This document shows positions 1 through 10,272 of a stretch of DNA of 64,000 nucleotides, in pieces (within the stretch, counting starts at the first letter, position 1; each line of letters begins with the position of its first letter). The notes under the pieces were generated by a model. That model was not told the origin of the DNA. It searched no databases and saw nothing but the letters and a program-made list of their open reading frames with translations. Origin of the DNA: Haematobia irritans (Eukaryota; Arthropoda; Insecta; Diptera; Muscidae); assembly GCF_050003625.1 (NCBI RefSeq), contig NC_134400.1, positions 47,295,096-47,359,095 on the forward strand, given 5' to 3'. The position numbers and the translations under genes are program-made.

Positions 1-660
1 CTGGAACACATGGGGCAAGGGACAAGTCTTGTCATTATAGTTCTAGCATAAAACATAACAATCACCATGAAGCAGCCGTAAACTTTACTAAATCAATAGA
101 AGACACATCAATCCATTGGCATAAAAGTGATACTTTTTCATGGATGGTCTCACTCCCTCCCCCCACACACACACTTCCCTATCTATGCCAGCTCACGTCA
201 TATGACATCATTAGGATCAAGAATGGCCATAAACTTTTTAACATGTACCATAGAAATATGGTTCTAGTAAAAATGTTGATGATGATGCGAGACATTGGAA
301 AATTTAGCATAAAACATCTAAAACAACATCCAGACAAAGAATCGAATCGTAAAACTTCAGCAAGAACCGAAGCTATGGTATTATGGTCATTCTGTCAAGG
401 AATCTTTCATGAAGATTGCAGGAGGGAATAGTGGTTGTTTCTGTAACATCCTTGCCCGGAAACCCTGTAGGTTTCGATTTCAATGATAGGGGTCGTCTTC
501 TTGTAAGTTGAAAGGGATTACTATGGCCCACAGTGTAAGACACAATCTATTACGATTTTTTTAAGGCTATTGTGGTGAAAACTAGGAATACAAAAGTCAA
601 AAATCGACATTTCGACCAATCGACCTTTTGAGTTTTTGAAGCTGCGTGAGATAGCTGGAA
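1..660. other. Unassigned sequence
   Basis: I recognise no gene, repeat family or RNA here. A short open frame at 144-431 has no recognisable protein feature and begins in low-complexity CCCCCACACAC sequence, so I do not call it a gene. Confidence 0.4.
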
Positions 661-666
661 CTATTG

Positions 667-735
667 CCCAGCAAAAAAATTTCGAAGATGTTCTAGAGGC
701 ACAACTTTAAAAGCACTTCTAAAAATGTTCTTTAT
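667..735 (-). repeat. End fragment of the CCCAGC-ended TIR repeat
   Basis: On the minus strand this matches the right end seen at 44.56-44.64 kb: an 'AAGTGCTTTTAAAGTTGTGC'-type block leads to an end in TTTTTTTGCTGGG. Only about 70 bp remain, so it is a solo terminal fragment. Related pieces are at 28.1, 33.7, 42.1, 53.4 and 61.7 kb. Confidence 0.6.
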
Positions 736-1142
736 TTTAAGCAAATTATAACTTCAAAGTATAGAAGTTTTCTTAATTCCAAAAAAACTTTAACCCAAAG
801 ATGCTAAATCCTCACAATAAGTATTAGCCTATATTTGAAGCGTTTTTATCTTAAATCTAAAGATTCAACATTTCAGTGAATTTAAGGACGATTTCATTAA
901 AATAACAATGTGTTTCTTTACTTTAAAGAAACCTAGCTCAAAGAAATGCGGTTTAACGGAGGGATGCAAATTTACAAAACTTTTGCCCTAAATTTAATGA
1001 AAAAAAATTTAACTAAGATTATAAACTTTATTTTAACTAAAATTTCTTTATTTAAAAAAAATCGTCCTTAATATTTTGTAAATTGCGCATCTTAAAATTC
1101 AGTTTGCGTAATCCTTAATAGCATGGAAATATTTTTTCAGTG
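736..1142. repeat. AT-rich sequence ending in a CAGTG-TA terminus
   Basis: No gene. The right edge (1130-1142) reads TTTTTTCAGTGTA, the same terminus as the element ending at 9279-9281. The stretch may therefore be the right part of a related TA-inserting element whose left end I cannot place. Confidence 0.3.
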
Positions 1143-1148
1143 TAGGAT

Positions 1149-2329
1149 GGGGGTTGGCTAATAAGTCCACGGTCTAACAAAGAAAAACACATTTTTTGTC
1201 AAAATTCGTTTTTATTATTCAACATAGTTCCCTTCAAGAGCGATACAACGATTATAACGACCTTCCAATTTTTTGATACCATTTTGGTAGTACTAGGCCT
1301 CAGTTTCGGCGATCACCTCTTCATTGCAGCCAAATTTTTTCCCTGCGAGCATCCTTTTGAGGTCTGAGAACAAGAAAAAGTAGCTGGGGGCAATATCCGG
1401 AGAATACGGTAGGTGGGGAAGCAATTCGAAGCCCACTTCATGGATTTTTGCCATCGTTCTCAATGACTTGTGGCACGGTGCGTTGTCTTGGTGGAACAAC
1501 ACTTTTTTCTTCTTCATATGGGGCCGTTTTGCCGCGATTTCGACCTACAAACGCTCCAATAACGCCATATAATAGTCACTGTTGATGGTTTTTCCCTTCT
1601 CAAGATAATCGATAAAAATTATTCCATGCGCATCCCACAGACAGAGGCCATTACTTTGCCAGCGGACTTTTGAGTCTTTCCACGCTTCGGAGACGGTTCA
1701 CCGGTCGCTGTCCACTCAGCCGACTGTCGATTGGACTTAGAAGTGTAGTGATGTAGCCATGTTTCATCCATTGTCACATATCGACGGAAAAACTCGGGTG
1801 TATTACGAGTTAACAGCTGCAAACACCGCTCAGAATCATCAACACGTTGTTGTTTTTGGTCAAATGTGAGCTCGCGCGGTACCCATTTTGAACAGAGCTT
1901 CTGCATATCCAAATATTGATGAATGATATGACCAACACGTTCCTTTGATATCTTTAAGGCCTCTGCTATCTCGATCAACTTAATTTTACGGTCATTCAAA
2001 ATCATTTTGTGGATTTTTTTGATGCTTTCGTCGGTAACCACCTCTTTCGGGCGTCCACTGCGTTCACCGTCCTCCGTGCTCATTTCACCACGCTTGAATT
2101 TTGCATACCAATCAATTATTGTTCATTTCTCATTATCAAGCCAAGTTTTTGCTTCCACCGTATTTTTTCCCTTCAGAAAACAGTATTTTATCAAAACACG
2201 AAATTCCTTTTTTTCCCATTTTTTCACAATAACAAAAGTTGCTTCACAAAAGACGCTCTATCTTACAAACTAATTGACTTACAGACGTCAAATTTTGACA
2301 CGAATCATTTGAAGTTTGGTATATAAAAA
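1149..2329 (-). mobile_element. Himar1-like mariner, copy 1 (5'-truncated, dead)
   Basis: This is an irritans-subfamily mariner on the minus strand. The 3' terminal repeat is near 1152 (GGTTGGCTAATAAGTCCACG). The transposase is split: helix-turn-helix and first catalytic region at 2083-1619 (MDETWLHHY, first Asp kept), then a frame change to 1517-1293 with HQDNAPCHKS (second Asp kept). The third catalytic position reads APSYFFLF where mariners have APSD, so Asp has become Tyr. The start-codon region is also out of frame because of an altered A tract near 2205. The 5' terminal repeat is missing: the element stops inside its 5' leader near 2329, where DINE-like sequence begins. It is a non-functional relic, and the family assignment is strong. 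Confidence 0.9.
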
Positions 2330-2448
2330 TAAGCCTTTAATCCGATCCGGTTGAAATTTGTTACATTTCGCTAGTATATGGCCGTTAACAGCCATGCAAA
2401 AATTGGTCCATATCGGTCTATAGTTATACATAGCCAATGGCCAATCAC

Positions 2449-2701
2449 ACACGCAGAGAAGGAATATGATCACCTCAAACATGTTTCAAGAGCAAAATGT
2501 TATTTTTGTATGGTGACCATGTAACATGTTTGTCACTAAAATGTTATTTTCTCGTCAAATAAAACCTGCTTGCCGAAATCAGATACATGATTTCCGAGAA
2601 AATAACATGGTTGCGAAAACCATGTTACATGGTCACCACCCAAAAATAACATTTTGCTCCTAAAACATATTTGAGGTGATCATATTCCTTCTCTGGGTGC
2701 T
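2449..2701. mobile_element. MITE with ~55-bp terminal inverted repeats (GCAGAGAAGG ends)
   Basis: About 250 bp with long inverted ends: CGCAGAGAAGGAATATGATC at the left and its complement at the right (2675-2694, one base changed). The body is rich in ACATGTTACATGGTC-like palindromes. It interrupts the DINE-like unit: removing it restores the ACCAATTTTTGTGTGATTGG seen elsewhere. A second copy is at 24353-24593, a fragment at 37575-37620, and a longer relative at 62651-63753. Confidence 0.75.
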
Positions 2702-2722
2702 CAAAAATTGGTCCATATCGCC

Positions 2723-2998
2723 AAAAATAATCTACCAAAATTTTATTTCTATACAAAATTTCGTCAAAATTTTATTACTATAGAAAATTTTGTCAAGATT
2801 TTATTACTATAGAAAGTTTTGTCAAAATTCTATTTCTGTAGAAAATTTTGTCAAAATTTTATTTCTATAGAAAATTTTATCAAAATTTTATTTCTATAGA
2901 TAATTTTGTCAAAATTTTATTTCTATAGAAAATTATGTCAAAATTGTATTTCTATAGAAAATTATGTCAACATTTTATTTCTATAGAAAATTTTGTCG
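2723..2998 (-). repeat. 29-bp minisatellite (TTTCTATAGAAA type), short array
   Basis: About nine degenerate units with a 29-bp period, each centred on the palindrome TTTCTATAGAAA and flanked by AAAATTTTGTC. The array begins at CCAAAAATAATCTACC, the usual inner flank of this array type. Confidence 0.85.
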
Positions 2999-3145
2999 AA
3001 CTGAATTATATACGTCTTTAATATATCCCCCGTATGGACTAACTTACAATTTAGAAGACGGTGTTAAGGATTTTTTAAGATACCTTGCCATCGGCAAGAG
3101 TTACCGCAACCCAAGTAATTCGATTGTGGTAGAAGTTTCTACTTA

Positions 3146-3289
3146 ATAAATAAATAAATAAAATCCAAAAAGCGTTGTTCCTAAAGTATATACTCAATTA
3201 GTCGAATTCATGCAGTCGTTATTGCATAACTCGAAAAATGTCATAGGCAGCTGCACGTGTCTCAACAAGATGGCTCGACAATTCAATAC
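3146..3289. other. AATA simple repeat and unassigned sequence
   Basis: A short (AATA)n run at about 3146-3165 marks the break of the neighbouring element. The remainder is unassigned. Confidence 0.4.
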
Positions 3290-3415
3290 ACAACAAATAT
3301 GAGTACATGGGCATACCAAGAAAGAGCAATATAAATGAGTTAGCAAGATTAGGAAAACGCCAAGAAAATGTAATCGAACTTATCCCATTAGAGAACTAAG
3401 GAAAAAGGGGACATC
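3290..3415 (+). pseudogene. LINE RNase H-domain remnant
   Basis: Two plus-strand frames carry the end of a retrotransposon RNase H domain: VHGHTKKEQYK in one, then NINELARLGKR about ten codons on in another. Together they resemble the HxGIxGNExANELA motif of I/jockey-type LINEs, broken by a frameshift. No start, reverse transcriptase or tail is visible nearby. Confidence 0.5.
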
Positions 3416-3941
3416 ATGATGGACCAACTCTCTACGCGTGCTACAAATAGCAGTTTACTCGAATCCTTTAACCTCACCATCATCCAATTTATGTTGACTG
3501 GCAATTTTTTCGTTACCTTCCAGCATCTGGAGAATTCTCACATCTATGCCAAGATTATAATATTTTCTCCATGTTATTGGCTGGCTGTGATGATATCAAA
3601 TTAACACCTCAAAAGCATAACAGAAACAGGCTGGGCCATTGCAACATGTTAAGCTTTATAATATAGCCGAAACAATAACGACTACAACAAACAAAAAAAA
3701 AAAAAAACATCAAACGCAATCACATACGCAATATGACTCAGGTTATTGCTAGAAATCACATGCGGAAAATATGGAAAAGGAAATAACTCTGAAACGTTTC
3801 ACACCTTCCACGAAAGTAAGGCAACGAGCGCGATAAAGAGAAGCGTAAAGTGATGATCAGTGTTGCCATTTTGGTATTAAAAATCTTGAACTAAATATAT
3901 TAAAAAATTAAATTCAAATTAAATTAATTTAAAGGATACTC
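3416..3941. other. Unassigned sequence
   Basis: No convincing gene or repeat. It contains a run of 15 A residues near 3693-3708. It may be decayed LINE, since LINE-like coding remnants lie on both sides. Confidence 0.3.
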
Positions 3942-4237
3942 ATGGAGACAACTAACAGCATACTCCGGACTAGAGCGAAAAATGCTGCTTTCATTACATT
4001 ACTCAGATGCTCTATGGTCACGGACACTTTCTATAGTATATGCATCGTATGGAGAAATGCTACTCAGAGAACTGTATTAACGAAGAAGAAAAGGTCGAGG
4101 ACGATATCGAACATGCATTCTTCACATGTGTCCGATGGGCAGAGCGACGAACAGCGCTAGAAGATAAATTGGATATGTTTCTCCGAGAAATATACTCCAG
4201 AAGATGGTACAGAGTGAGAAGAACTGCGAGGCCATAG
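3942..4237 (+). pseudogene. LINE ORF2 C-terminal remnant
   Basis: Overlapping plus-strand frames end in NCINEEEKVEDDIEHAFFTC followed by VRWAERR. This matches the C-terminal zinc-knuckle region of R1/jockey-type LINE proteins (C-x-C, H and C spacing, then W). The upstream part runs in another frame, so it is broken. AT-only sequence follows to 4420 and may be a decayed 3' tail. Confidence 0.6.
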
Positions 4238-4958
4238 AGCGATATGTAGTAATTTAATAAAGTTAAATTAAAATTTAATTGTAAATTAAATTAAAACTTC
4301 AAGTACAAATTATAGTAAAATAACATCATCAAATTAAGTTATATTTAAATTAAATAAATAATATCAAATTAAACTGAATTGAATAAATTAAATAATATTA
4401 AATATTAAATACCTTTTTGTTTTTGCTTTGAAGTTTTTTTTTCGCGCGATCTTTAAACTTTTTCATAGGGCAATTTAGCATTTTTATTTTTACCTAGCTC
4501 TGGCAACGCTGGTCCGGCAACATACTGGAAACATTTCAAAAAGGATATCAAAGAACGGGCAATCAAACCTACATTGATGGCAAGCAAGAACTTGCTGACA
4601 GAGGGCGTAACTCTTCATAATTATCCATGGTGAAATAAAGAAAACAAAAAACAGTCATAAAAAATCGTCTATGCCTTGTAACGGCTTGTATATCCAAGGC
4701 GAACTCTTTATATGTTGAAGCAATAATCCTATCAAAAGTCTGCTTTGAATGGTCAGAACTACATAGTGAATTGGGAAACATGTCTGCAGTCATGAGGGTA
4801 ATAAAGCTATGCATCATTCACAAATCACACAATGATGACGCACAGTGATTTTAAGCTTAAATGGAATAAACAATTCACTCTCGAAACGCCAATTCGAGAG
4901 GGTCTATATTGAAACATAAATCGACACTTTTCCATAGAAATTTTATAAATGCTTAATA
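4238..4958. other. AT-rich stretch, then unassigned sequence
   Basis: 4238-4420 is almost pure A/T with TTAAATTAAA repeats. 4421-4958 has no recognisable gene or family. Confidence 0.4.
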
Positions 4959-6931
4959 CACACAAAAATTTTTTTTCTGATTCAACCACGAAATTAATTG
5001 ATCCAATTAATTTTTTAATTGAAATGTCTTCAATCACGAAAATGATAGTATCAATCACAGTTTTAATTGGGCATAGAAAAAAGTCTTGATTAAAAAATTA
5101 ATTGATTTCATTACCAAATTTCAATTAATTTTTTAATTGATTCAATTAAAAATTTAATTGATGTTGATTGCAAAACTCAATTAATTTATTAATTAAAAAA
5201 GGTAACTATTTTCAATTACCTTTTGAATTGGCTTAGAATTTTTATTTGGATTAACAATTGATTGTTTGAAAAAAAATTTTAATTAAAAATTTAAAAAAAT
5301 GGTTATCACTTTTTTAACTGACTAACGGCCATTTTCATGTAGCTCCGTTAGGCTTTAACGGCCAGTTAACAGAAAGAAAAATGGAAATATGTTTTCTCCG
5401 GTTAACTTTAACTGAAAAATTTTCAGCAGTTAAGTTTCTAACTGGCATATGGAATATATACGCAAGATGACAGATATGTACACAGAAAAAAAAGTGTCTC
5501 GTAAATTTAAGAAGATTTTTACAATAATTTATTACAAGAATTTTCCAGAATTTTAGTTCATTTTTCGTATCTTCAACGAAAATTAACTACTCGAAAGGAA
5601 ATTTTACAAATTTTAAGTAGCAATCGTTTAGTTCATGGCCTACAAAATACGATGGAAATTTCCTTAAATAATTTCTTAACTGGTAGTTAAAAATTCGTTT
5701 GTCATGCTATAAAACTACTTGTGAAATGTAAAGTATTTTCTAAATAATAAGTGCAATTTACTATAAGATTTTTTTGTATGAGAAAATATTTTTTTACGAA
5801 AAATGAACTTGAATGTGGATAGCAATTTCTTACTGACAATTCCTATAGTTCATAATTGTTGGTAAAAAATTACCCAATGAAATATTTTTAGTTCACATGT
5901 AATTAAATTTGTAGACATTTTCGTCAAGAATGGTAGATAAAATTTCATAAAAATTTTGCAAATTTTAAGTTAAACGTTTCATCGTTCATAAACTGGTGTG
6001 CCTTTACGAATATTATTCTTAGAGTAAATTGTCCGCAGATGCGATGAACTAATGCATAGTACAGAGATCTTTATCGGTATAGTGGAATGTGATTAATGTA
6101 AAGATGATGTTACTTGAGTTTTGTTGTGTATACATGAGCGTGGGGTTGTTTTTATTTTTGTTCATTTAGTGGTTTGTGTGTGTGTGTTTGTTATTCGTGG
6201 ATGGTTTATTTGGCTGGATGAGGTGTTGTTTTCAATAAAGGCACATGTGTTTTTGTTGTTGTAGGAATGTTTTGGCTTTGCTTGGTTTTGTTTGGCATGC
6301 TTCAGTTGTATAGTTGGCGTTGGCGTGGACTGTTGCATCTTTTAATATGCAACAAGGGAATATAAAGGCATGGAATATTTTGGAATTTTGAGACATATAT
6401 TGGTGTTTGTTTATTAAACCTTTTAAATGAAAGTTATTAATATTTTATCGGTAGTTTAGAAAAAAGTTATTAAGAATATTTAGGAAAATATGTTGAAATT
6501 GAAAGTGTATTGAAATTTTTATTATTCTATGTAAAAAATTAATATTCAATTCCAGATGAATTTGGAAAATTTTTGTTATATCTCAGCGTATAGTTTATTC
6601 ATAAATTGGTAAGTATTTTTTTAATATGACTTTCTTTTAAAAATAATATTTTTTATGTATATTATAATTTGTTAATTAATTTTTTTGGAAACCAGTTTAA
6701 TGTTTTTCTTTGTTGTAAAAACAATATTTTATTTCAGAGCAACTCCAGATGGATTCGAACAAATATAAAAAATAGAGAATTGGTAAGTTTTCTTTTAAAA
6801 ATTGGCTTTCTTTCAACTAGAATATTTACGTTTTTATGACCTTTTTATCATCAAAATTACAGGTTTTAAAACCTTATTTTAGTATTTCTTTCATCAAATT
6901 TTTTGGAAACCAATGTAATATTTTTAATGTA

Positions 6932-7875
6932 AAGGGTGATTCTTTTGAGGTTAGGATTTTCATGCATTAGTATTTGACAGATCACGTGGGATTTCAGACA
7001 TGGTGTCAAAGAGAAAGATGCTCAGTATGCTTTGACATTTCATCATGAATAGACTTACTAACGAGCAACGCTTGCAAATCATTGAATTTTATTACCAAAA
7101 TCAGTGTTCTGTTCGAAATGTGTTTCGCGCTTTACGTCCGACAAATTTTGTTCAGCGATTAGGCTCATTTCTGGTTGAATGGCTACGTAAATAAGCAAAA
7201 TTGCCGCATTTGGAGTGAAGAGCAACCAGAAGCCGTTCAAGAACTGCCCATGCATCCCGAAAAATGCACTGTTTGGTGTGGTTTGTACGCTGGTGGAATC
7301 ATTGGACCGTATTTTTTCAAAGATGCTGTTGGACGCAACGTTACGGTGAATGGCGATCGCTATCGTTCGATGCTAACAAACTTTTTGTTGCCAAAAATGG
7401 AAGAACTGAACTTGGTTGACATGTGGTTTCAACAAGATGGCGCTACATGCCACACAGCTCGCGATTCTATGGCCATTTTGAGGGAAAACTTCGGAGAACA
7501 ATTCATCTCAAGAAATGGACCGGTAAGTTGGCCACCAAGATCATGCGATTTGACGCCTTTAGACTATTTTTTGTGGGGCTACGTCAAGTCTAAAGTCTAC
7601 AGAAATAAGCCAGCAACTATTCCAGCTTTGGAAGACAACATTTCCGAAGAAATTCGGGCTATTCCGGCCGAAATGCTCGAAAAAGTTGCCCAAAATTGGA
7701 CTTTCCGAATGGACCACCTAAGACGCAGCCGCGGTCAACATTTAAATGAAATTATCTTCAAAAAGTAAATGTCATGGACCAATCTAACGTTTCAAATAAA
7801 GAACCGATGAGATTTTGCAAATTTTATGCGTTTTTTTTTTAAAAAAAGTTATCAAGCTCTTAACAAATCACCCTT
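6932..7875 (+). mobile_element. DD41D (rosa-type) mariner-like element, internally deleted
   Basis: 944 bp with inverted ends AAGGGTGATTCTTTTGAG and CTCTTAACAAATCACCCTT, flanked by TA (6930-6931, 7876-7877). A first frame from 7046 keeps the start of the transposase (MNRLTNEQRLQIIEFYY), then about 180 codons are missing. After the deletion comes FSD, a TAG stop, then AHFWLNGYVNK, so the first catalytic Asp survives beside a stop. The long frame 7175-7768 holds the second Asp in QQDGATCH and the third in CDLTPLDYFLW, with 41 residues between them, the spacing of the DD41D group. It is dead as an enzyme but its ends look usable. Confidence 0.85.
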
Positions 7876-7989
7876 TAGAAACAAATATTTAATTTTAGAT
7901 TAACCCCTTAAAAATTTGGACAAATTTTTAGTACTCCTTTGCCTGTAATTTAATAGTGAATTGGTAAGGATTCTTTAACTTTCTTTTAA

Positions 7990-8251
7990 CCCTGGACAGT
8001 CATCCTTATTTTTTGTACATTAACGTCATCCTTCGTCATTTTGACTACGGCTGATATAATTTTCATCTTTAGCGAAAAAGTGAACCAAACTTGCATTTAT
8101 GTTCTTATTCAATTTGGTTTTAAGTATTATAAAACAAAAATTCTTAAAACGGTCGAATTAGTATAACTTAAATTTACCATTTCCCAATAGACTAAAATGC
8201 ATTTTAAATCGAAAATGTAATTACGTGTCGTCATTTTGATGACTGTCTAGG
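7990..8251. mobile_element. Small piggyBac-like MITE
   Basis: 262 bp. The left end CCCTGGACAGTCATCC follows TTAA (7986-7989) and the right end is the inverted GATGACTGTCTAGG. It interrupts the repeated unit between CTTTC and the following AATATTT. CCC ends at TTAA are typical of piggyBac, but the right TTAA is not preserved, so the assignment is tentative. Confidence 0.5.
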
Positions 8252-9552
8252 AATATCAAGAATATTTGGTTTTTTATGCATATTATTATTTTTTTCATTA
8301 GATTTTTTGAAAAGTTATTTAATAATTTTATTTAATATTTAATTTCAGAGTAACCCAAATAAATTTGGACAACTTTTTATATTTCCCTTCAGCGTACAAT
8401 TTAATAGAGAATTGGTAAGTTTTATATTAAAACTTTGGCTTTCTTTCAACTAGAATATTTATTTTATTATATCTTTCACATCGATAACAACACAGTTTTA
8501 TGAGTTTATTTAGAATACTTCATTATTTCTCTAATTGTTTCAGGTGCAAATTTTATGAGATACGTTTTCCAAAGAAAAGTTGAATTCCTTACACCATTTG
8601 ATAAAATGCCCCAAATATGGTAAGTTACAAGCTAAAATGAAGAATTAAAAATTATATTTCATTACATGTTATTAATTTTTATTAATTTTCATTATTGTTT
8701 CCATTTTTTTCCAGCAAGATATGTGAAAAAATTACCTACGATGAATAAAAAAGGATAAGTCAAAATGTCCAAACAGCGGGTTCAAATGAACTACTCTCTT
8801 TTCCATGTGGTCATAATTTTTATTCACAAAAAACATTGTATTAAGAACTTTCATCATAAGTTTTTATAATAAAGTACTTTTGCTTAAAGATAGTTTAATT
8901 TTAATGTATGAAAATTCTCATAATAGTACAACGGTTTGTTGTTCCTTTAATTATTTAATTTCTCTATACTGTGGAATGATTGATTTAAAAATAGTCTAGT
9001 CGTCGACATTTTAAAGAGACTGTTAACCAAATTTTATTATCGGGTTGCCCACAAAATAAGCAAGTAAACCAAAATAATACTGACTTTTTAACTTGGTAGG
9101 TGTATATAAATCTTATGGTGTTGTAAAAATGAACTAAAATACAATGTTATAGATGAACTAAAATTTAAGAAAATTATAAACTAGACAAGTTGAAAAAAAT
9201 CTTAAGGGCTAAATCATGGTCAATATTACTACAGTTTAGTTCATTTTGCAATGGAAACGGGTTCACTGTTTTTTCAGTGTAGATATCACGGTTTAAAAGT
9301 TCGTTAGCTAACGTAGCACTAACGGAGCTTCATGAAAATGGGGGTTAGTCTTCCGAATATGATTAAAAGTTTATTGTATCAATTAACTTTTTAATTAAAA
9401 ATTTTAAAATTTTCAATCATTGACTTAATTAACTTAATGTTTCTATCTTGATTAAAAAGTTAATTGTACCAATTAATTTATTAATTGAAAAAAATTTCAA
9501 CTTAAATTAACCTTTTAATTGGAAATATTTTGGTGATATTTTTTTCTGTGTA

Positions 9553-9975
9553 GTTATCAGACAACCTAAGTATTTAGGTTAGGTTATGTTTCAGTGAAAG
9601 TCCGCTTTATTTCAGAGTTATTTACACGAAATTTTTGTGACAAGCGTAAATCGGGAAAGAAATTAAAACTAAATGTCGTGAATGGGACTAAACAAGAATT
9701 TCAATGATTCCATTATTTAATCAACCATATTTTAATTTTTTTTATTTTGCAAATGGTTCCGTCGTGACTTATAAAATGTTTGTTTATGAAAATTTTGTTT
9801 GTTTGTGAGTAATTGCATCGAGTCTTAAGATTTGGTGTGAATTACGAGAATTTTTGGGGAATCATGAGAATTGGCGTGTCACGAATATGTTCGTGAACCA
9901 AATTATCGCGTCAACTGAACTTAATACCTCTAGAGGTTCAGATAAAAATCGTAACCGCTATGGCATGTTGGGAGA
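9553..9975. other. Unassigned sequence with a TTAGGTTAGGTT fragment
   Basis: Nothing recognisable except AGGTTAGGTTATG near 9577-9590, which resembles the tail of the minus-strand SINEs in this window. Confidence 0.3.
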
Positions 9976-10272
9976 GTGGACAGTAACACAAAACATGACG
10001 AACCATCAGGGATAATAGGTGAGACAGTGGGTGAAATTGCGGATGCTGCAACAATCCATGACTGTATACCTGAGGTGGCCATAGCTACCGAGTCTGACAT
10101 TCTGACGCCAGTAAGATGGTTCTGGGAGAATGGTACCACAGAACAGATAACAGAGGGAAATAACTGCTATACCGATGGATCGAGGATGGGTGAAAGGACG
10201 GGACTGGGTGTGCATGGATGGGACCAGAGATTCTATTCCGATTGCCTGACCACAGCGATCCCGATAGAGTGA
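9976..10272 (+). pseudogene. LINE RNase H-domain N-terminal remnant
   Basis: The plus-strand frame includes CYTDGSRMGERTGLGVHG, the first strand of an RNase H domain with its metal-binding Asp, preceded by a linker of the kind that joins reverse transcriptase to RNase H in I-clade LINEs. It ends at a stop soon after, with no later RNase H motifs. Confidence 0.7.

Larger units (their letters stand above)
2330..3145 (-). mobile_element. DINE-like family A element, fragment with inserted MITE and minisatellite
   Basis: Read on the minus strand, this holds the 5' part of the family A element described at 46921-48329 (the TCGATTGTGG block near 3122 and CGAACTGAATTATATACG near 2997). A 29-bp minisatellite follows, then one internal ~180-bp unit with ACCAATTTTTGCATGG on the minus strand. 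The extreme 5' end is missing near 3145, where AATA simple repeats follow. A MITE splits the internal unit at 2449-2701. It shares its minisatellite junction with the copy at 23.9-24.05 kb, so the two descend from one composite element. Confidence 0.7.
6540..8875 (+). other. Tandem exon-intron units, probable non-coding spliced transcript
   Basis: Repeated blocks read: AT-rich intron, TTTCAG acceptor, a short block resembling AGTAACCCAAATAAATTTGG, then GAATTG and the donor GTAAG. The apparent exons are 6738-6782, 7899-7963, 8349-8414 and 8544-8619, with a more decayed unit near 6555-6607. The last acceptor is at 8711-8714, followed by AATAAA at 8868. Frames inside the exons close quickly (TAACCCAAATAA), so I see no protein. 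Splicing is inferred only from signals. Confidence 0.4.
5481..9279 (+). mobile_element. Large TA-inserting element with CACAGAAAAAA ends and repeated mini-exons
   Basis: The ends are CACAGAAAAAAAAGTG at 5481 and the inverted CACTGTTTTTTCAGTG stopping at 9279. TA flanks both sides (5479-5480, 9280-9281). The same end type on the 648-bp element at 60301-60948 has a TA duplication confirmed by comparison with intact host copies. No transposase frame is visible. The interior (6540-8875) carries repeated units, each with a good splice acceptor, a 45-76-bp exon-like block and a GGTAAG donor. Two other transposons sit inside. TGT-rich sequence at 6100-6340 could be a leader; AATAAA at 8868 could be a polyadenylation signal. 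Confidence 0.55.
5323..9347. mobile_element. TAACGG-ended MITE, split by a later insertion
   Basis: The left end is TAACGGCCATTTTCATGTAG and the right end is its inverted match, CTTCATGAAAATGGGGGTTA. The element's own DNA is 5323-5478 plus 9282-9347, about 220 bp. An uninterrupted copy of 215 bp lies at 61464-61678 and aligns on both sides of the break, which serves as an empty site for the element inside. Confidence 0.75.
4959..9550. mobile_element. TA-inserting TIR element with TTAATTGAT repeats (outer layer of a nest)
   Basis: The left end CACACAAAAATTTTTTTTCTG starts at 4959 after TA (4957-4958). The right end AAATATTTTGGTGATATTTT...CTGTG stops at 9550 before TA (9551-9552). The ends are inverted copies (CACAGAAAAAAATATC against CACACAAAAATTT). 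Its own DNA is only 4959-5322 plus 9348-9550, full of (T)TAATTGAT(C)CAATTAA palindromes. Everything between is later insertion. A shorter relative is at 15503-15796. No coding sequence is of its own; the superfamily is not identified. Confidence 0.65.
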
